Positions 61,127 to 64,000 of a stretch of 64,000 bases of DNA are shown here, piece by piece. The DNA comes from Solirubrobacter taibaiensis (GTDB lineage Bacteria > Actinomycetota > Thermoleophilia > Solirubrobacterales > Solirubrobacteraceae). Location of the stretch: contig JAPDDQ010000001.1 of NCBI GenBank assembly GCA_027587225.1, forward strand, positions 434,001 through 498,000, given 5' to 3'. Each line of letters opens with the position of its first letter. Within the stretch, counting starts at the first letter, position 1. Below the pieces are notes generated by a model, which made no database searches, was not told the origin of the DNA, and worked only from the letters and a program-made list of their open reading frames with translations. The position numbers were made by a program, and so were the translations under genes.

Positions 61127-61396
61127 GTGGCCAGCGAGGAACTGATCGCATCTTGGGAGCGGACGGAACGGCATCTGCGCGCGGCACTCGACCGGCAGGA
61201 TCTGCCTCAAGAGGCGTTGGCGACTGCTGTCGACTACATCGAGCACAACGAGTTCGGACTCGCGTTCGAGCATGTCGTCAGCGTGCTCGTCGAGCGCGGG
61301 ATCGCGCTGAACGCCGAGGCGCGGGAGTCGCTCGCGGCGGCGGTCACCGACATGGGACTGCAAGCGAACTCCGATTGGATCGCACTAGGCCGCTGA
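61127..61396 (+). CDS. MafI-like immunity protein
   Basis: The protein has about 89 residues. The start is uncertain: GTG 61127 or 61121; a longer frame begins inside repeat C15 but looks non-coding. Sequence: 'EELIASWERTERHLRAALDR', 'ALATAVDYIEHNEFGLAFEHVVSVLVERGIALNAEARESLAAAVTDMGL'. The 'HNE...AFE...L.E....L..EAR..L' pattern resembles MafI-type immunity proteins that protect against polymorphic toxins. No toxin gene is adjacent, so this would be an orphan immunity gene carried as a cassette between C15 and C16. Confidence 0.6.
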   Translation: MASEELIASWERTERHLRAALDRQDLPQEALATAVDYIEHNEFGLAFEHVVSVLVERGIALNAEARESLAAAVTDMGLQANSDWIALGR

Positions 61397-61417
61397 GCGC
61401 CCCTTCGAGGAGAAGCG

Positions 61418-61443
61418 AAAGTAGCTCTTTTCGACGAAATGGT
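61418..61443 (+). repeat. Array repeat C16
   Basis: AAAGTAGCTCTTTTCGACGA followed by AATGG. The left 20 bases have two mismatches to the consensus and match C13 except for the first base. It lies 21 bp after the immunity-like gene. Confidence 0.9.
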
Positions 61444-61620
61444 TGCGTCGGGCGTGCTGGCCCCGGGGATACGCCCCGCGCCATGGACCGCGAGGCGTGC
61501 ATCAATGATTCGTGAGGCTGGTTTCGGTGAGCTCGTCCAGCCTCAGCGCTGGCACTTCACACAGAGTGCGACGATCCCGCGTGCGCGCCTGCCGATTCCT
61601 TCGACGGAGCTACTGCCCGT

Positions 61621-62511
61621 ATGACACCATCCGGATTTCAGTTAGGCCCGTCCTCGACGGTGCGGTTCTCCGACGACGGCACCTACCTCGCCAGCCTTCG
61701 CGGGCGGATCTCTCTCTGGGACGTGTCGGACCGTCGCCGGGTCGCCTCCGGACCCCGCTTCCCGCATGCGTCGAGTGCGGACTTCAGCCCTGACGGGACA
61801 CTGCTCGCGGTCAAGAACACCACGGGCGATGTCCTTGTGCTGAGCATCCCCGGCTTCGACGAGATCTCACGTCTCTCCGGGCGCGATCTCGGAGAAGGCA
61901 CCCCGATCCGCTTTGCCGAGGACGGCAAGTACATCGTCGATGCCACCTGGGGTGGTGCGCTCATGGTTCGTGACCCGATCTCAGGCGCCTTGGCGTGGTC
62001 GGAACGGGGCGCAAGCGTCTTCCGTCTCGAACGCTCCAGAGACCGAGCGGTCTGGACCTACGACCGCAACCAGCTGTACGTGCGCAGCTGGCCGTTCGAC
62101 GCGCACGAGCCCAAACCCATCAGCTTCTGGGGTCCTCCGTTCTCGGTCGCGCTCTCTGACGACGGCACACGCGTCGCCGGCATCAGCGCCGGGCTCGAGG
62201 TCGCCGAACAACACGCTGACGGCACCTGGAGCGCTTCGCACCAAGCCTTCCCCGCACCATGGGACGGCGCCGCCCACGGACTCTGCTGGGGGCCCGGAGA
62301 CGAACTGATCCACGCGCACCACTCCACCGTGCGCGTTTTCGAAGACGTCCGGAGCCCGCCTCGTCTGACGCGCCTGCCCTTCCCGGCGCGCGATATCGCC
62401 GTCTCCCCAGCCGCAGGAAAGCTGGCTGTCGGCGGGTGGGACGAAGGGCTCCTCCTCGACTGGCCGCTCGCGTCCACTACTGACGTGTCCGACGCGCCAC
62501 CACCGGCGTAA
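61621..62511 (+). CDS. WD40-like propeller protein, cytoplasmic
   Basis: The protein has 296 residues and starts at ATG 61621. About six or seven repeats with WD40-like strands: VRFSDDGTYLASLRGRISLWDV, ADFSPDGTLLAVKNTTGDVLVL, IRFAEDGKYIVDATWGGALMV, VALSDDGTRVAGISAGLEV, IAVSPAAGKLAVGGWDEGLLLDW. No signal peptide and no enzymatic domain, so it is probably a protein-interaction scaffold. It is the single gene between C16 and C17. Confidence 0.8.
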   Translation: MTPSGFQLGPSSTVRFSDDGTYLASLRGRISLWDVSDRRRVASGPRFPHASSADFSPDGTLLAVKNTTGDVLVLSIPGFDEISRLSGRDLGEGTPIRFAEDGKYIVDATWGGALMVRDPISGALAWSERGASVFRLERSRDRAVWTYDRNQLYVRSWPFDAHEPKPISFWGPPFSVALSDDGTRVAGISAGLEVAEQHADGTWSASHQAFPAPWDGAAHGLCWGPGDELIHAHHSTVRVFEDVRSPPRLTRLPFPARDIAVSPAAGKLAVGGWDEGLLLDWPLASTTDVSDAPPPA

Positions 62512-62613
62512 CCGGACCGCATTGCGGGCGCCTTAGTGCCGGCACGACAGCACAAGGAAGATCCGTTCGGGCCGCAGCCGGCACAGGGTCTGCTCCCGCC
62601 GCGCGGAGGTGCG

Positions 62614-62639
62614 GAGATAGCGCTTCTCGACGTTCTCGC
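62614..62639 (+). repeat. Array repeat C17
   Basis: GAGATAGCGCTTCTCGACGT followed by TCTCGC. The right side is identical to C2. It lies 102 bp after the propeller gene. Confidence 0.9.
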
Positions 62640-62728
62640 TAACGCAGCGGTATGCGGCGAAGCACGTTCGCGTAGGAACGGACGGCGACGGGCATGACCT
62701 CCAGATGAGGCGTCCGCACCCGTGGACC

Positions 62729-62932
62729 ATGCCCATGGTCAAGCTCACGGCCGCGCTTGGTGCGCTGGCCTTGATCGCCTTCGGGTTGATGGCTGTTGGT
62801 CTCGAGGGAGCCGGCTACGTCGCCCTGGTCGCATCCGTGATCTTGCTCGTGCTTGCTCCGGTGTTGTTCGTTCTCGTTGTTGCTCGGCATCCAGACGACC
62901 GCAACGGACGCGCACGAGGAACGAGCGACTAA
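62729..62932 (+). CDS. Small membrane protein, 67 residues
   Basis: ATG 62729 is preferred; ATG 62705 adds eight residues. Two helices, LTAALGALALIAFGLMAVGL and GYVALVASVILLVLAPVLFVLVV, with a polar tail. No family recognised. Single gene between C17 and C18. Confidence 0.6.
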   Translation: MPMVKLTAALGALALIAFGLMAVGLEGAGYVALVASVILLVLAPVLFVLVVARHPDDRNGRARGTSD

Positions 62933-62986
62933 TCCATCGAAGACGCCTGTCCCGCGGTCCACCGGACCGCCGTTCGCGTGGCGGGA

Positions 62987-63012
62987 GAAGTGCTTGTTGT
63001 CGACGGTTTCGC
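62987..63012 (+). repeat. Array repeat C18
   Basis: GAAGTGCTTGTTGTCGACGG followed by TTTCGC. It is divergent in the middle (TTGTTG) but has both arms. It precedes the second RTX-like gene by about 200 bp with no other gene between. Confidence 0.75.
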
Positions 63013-63215
63013 TACTCCGGTCGCGGATGCCGCTCGTCCAGGGGCGCGCGCTTTGACATGTCGAACAACCGCGTAGGCGGCACCTCATCCTTGCGATCGG
63101 CGGTCGTCGATCGGGCGTGTCGCCGAGGCAGGTGTGCGGTGCAGAGCGACCCGAAAGCCGCTTGGCATACCGGCGTTTCGTCGCAACGTTCGGGTGCGCT
63201 CACCGTTTAGTAGGT

Positions 63216-64000
63216 ATGCGAGTAGGACTGATCGCGGCGTTCGTGTGGCTCATGATGGCGGTGCCCGCCGACGCCGCGAGTGTGGCCATTGGCGCCGGTT
63301 GCTATCGCGAGGACTGCTATCTCGACGCGGTCTACACCGCTGCGCCCGGCGAGGCGAACCGGGTCACAGTCGAGCGCCGGGCCGAGAACGTGCTGGTGTT
63401 CCGGGAGACGGGTGCGCCACTGACGCCGGGGCAGGACTGTGTTGCAGAGGGGGAGGCGGTCGTCTGCACCTGGCCGTACCGGTCATACGTGTTCCTGCGG
63501 GCGATCCTCGGGGACGGTGACGACGTCTTCACCGCCGCGGACGGCGAGATCGACGGCGGCGCCGGAAACGACGTCCTCGCGGGCGATTCCGTGACGGGCG
63601 GCCCGGGGCGGGACGACGTGCGCGCCCGCTTCATCCGAGACGCTGACGGCGCGCGGCCGGTCCGGGACCGCTACGAGGGCGAGTGGGTGAGCTACGAGGG
63701 GCGAAAGACCGGCCTCCGGGTCGATCTGCGCGGGGGCCGCGCCGGCGAGGACGTGCTGGTCGGCGTGACCAGCGCCACCGGTGGCGACGGCGACGACGTC
63801 CTGATCGGCACGAATGGGCCGAACACGCTGTGGCCCGGGCTCGGCCGCGACCGCGTGGTCGCGCTTGGCGGCGACGACAAACTCACGGGGGAGGGGCGCG
63901 ATCGCTTCGACGCCGGCCCGGGCGACGACACGCTCGAACTCGGCAGCCGCGCGAGCGGCATGCGCGTGCAGTGCGGCGACGGGGACGACGCCGTGACGAA
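63216..64000 (+). CDS. Secreted RTX-like calcium-binding repeat protein B (3' end outside window)
   Basis: ATG 63216 begins a signal peptide (RVGLIAAFVWLMMAVPADAA). The mature start has a Cys pair (GAGCYREDCYLDAVYTAAPGEANR) in the same place as protein A (SSRCAGSFCNGVIEFRADPGENN). RTX-type repeats follow: LGDGDDVF, DGGAGNDVLAGD, GGDGDDVLIGTNGPN, DAGPGDDTLELG. The frame is open to the window end. It is a paralogue of the gene at 51709 and, like it, follows an array repeat. Confidence 0.8.
   Translation, partial: MRVGLIAAFVWLMMAVPADAASVAIGAGCYREDCYLDAVYTAAPGEANRVTVERRAENVLVFRETGAPLTPGQDCVAEGEAVVCTWPYRSYVFLRAILGDGDDVFTAADGEIDGGAGNDVLAGDSVTGGPGRDDVRARFIRDADGARPVRDRYEGEWVSYEGRKTGLRVDLRGGRAGEDVLVGVTSATGGDGDDVLIGTNGPNTLWPGLGRDRVVALGGDDKLTGEGRDRFDAGPGDDTLELGSRASGMRVQCGDGDDAVT

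Noticed and set aside
44930..63012. Array repeats as classical integron attC sites
   Set aside because: The conserved attC ends (GTTRRRY and RYYYAAC) are not present, the repeat is shorter than attC sites (about 57-141 bp), and no intI-like gene is visible in the window.
44930..63012. Array repeats as a CRISPR array
   Set aside because: Copies are too divergent and 300-3400 bp apart with genes between them, and no cas genes are seen.
44930..63012. Array repeats as simple intrinsic terminators
   Set aside because: Only some copies (C6, C10) fold into good hairpins, there is no T-tract, the left arm GAAGTAG is conserved outside the hairpin, and all copies keep one orientation even next to minus-strand genes.
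1..64000. tRNA or rRNA genes
   Set aside because: Read by eye, no cloverleaf-like arm set with a GGTTCGAATCC-type T-loop and no rRNA-like conserved stretch was recognised. A tRNAscan run would be decisive.

Overview
The window is about 70% G+C. It has dense, short-spaced genes, many GTG and TTG starts, ATGA/GTGA-type overlaps, and many secreted multidomain proteins. Together with the collagen-like and propeller-rich secreted proteins, the GTP-type PEP carboxykinase, the 180-kDa-type NAD-glutamate dehydrogenase and the IS1182-type transposase, this suggests a soil actinobacterium, most likely of the Solirubrobacterales (Thermoleophilia). The lineage is inferred from gene content only.

Positions 1-11,000 hold a very large secreted protein cut by the window edge (BNR propeller, metzincin-like zinc site, TolB-like propeller, PKD). 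It overlaps a secreted LCAT-like lipase. A small helix-hairpin-helix protein, a two-component operon (small acidic membrane protein, kinase, regulator), a convergent PepSY protein and an NmrA-type oxidoreductase follow. Positions 11,000-24,000 carry regulators (two TetR, one MocR/PdxR-like), an alpha/beta hydrolase, a phytoene-desaturase-like flavoprotein, a tandem pair of secreted paralogues of about 650 residues, and several hypotheticals. Positions 23,300-31,550 are a central-carbon block: a malyl-CoA-lyase-like CoA-ester lyase, a divergent MaoC hydratase, pckG, and the large NAD-glutamate dehydrogenase. Positions 31,500-41,850 hold two tandem YkgJ-type Cys-cluster proteins, a lipoprotein, a saccharopine-dehydrogenase-like enoyl reductase, a fused phosphodiesterase/5'-nucleotidase, a large LuxR-type ATPase regulator, a collagen-like protein and a cupin.

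From about 42,000 the character changes: an LLM-oxidoreductase N-terminal scrap, a decayed IS1182-type transposase with an internal stop, then an accessory region to the end of the window. That region is punctuated by 18 imperfect copies of a repeat of about 26 bp (consensus GAAGTAGCGCTTY, then TCGACGA, then a variable stretch ending in CGC). All copies lie on the same strand. Most intervals are 300-1300 bp and hold one or two small genes: small membrane proteins, VOC protein, cupin, RibD-C/DHFR-like, PadR, MafI-like immunity, propeller, RTX-like secreted proteins, DUF1963. The repeat usually sits just 3' of a plus-strand gene and sometimes supplies its stop codon. This layout (small gene plus directional repeat, reiterated) looks like an integron cassette array, but the repeat does not match attC. 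One interval holds a tyrosine-recombinase remnant that has lost the segment carrying the first catalytic arginine. I regard this array as the best candidate for an undescribed system.

A second repeat type, a TAAAG...CTTTA palindrome, occurs three times in the first 11 kb. Twice it supplies gene stop codons, once for two convergent genes at the same time. Once it sits in frame inside a coding sequence. I saw no tRNA, rRNA, CRISPR array or replication origin.
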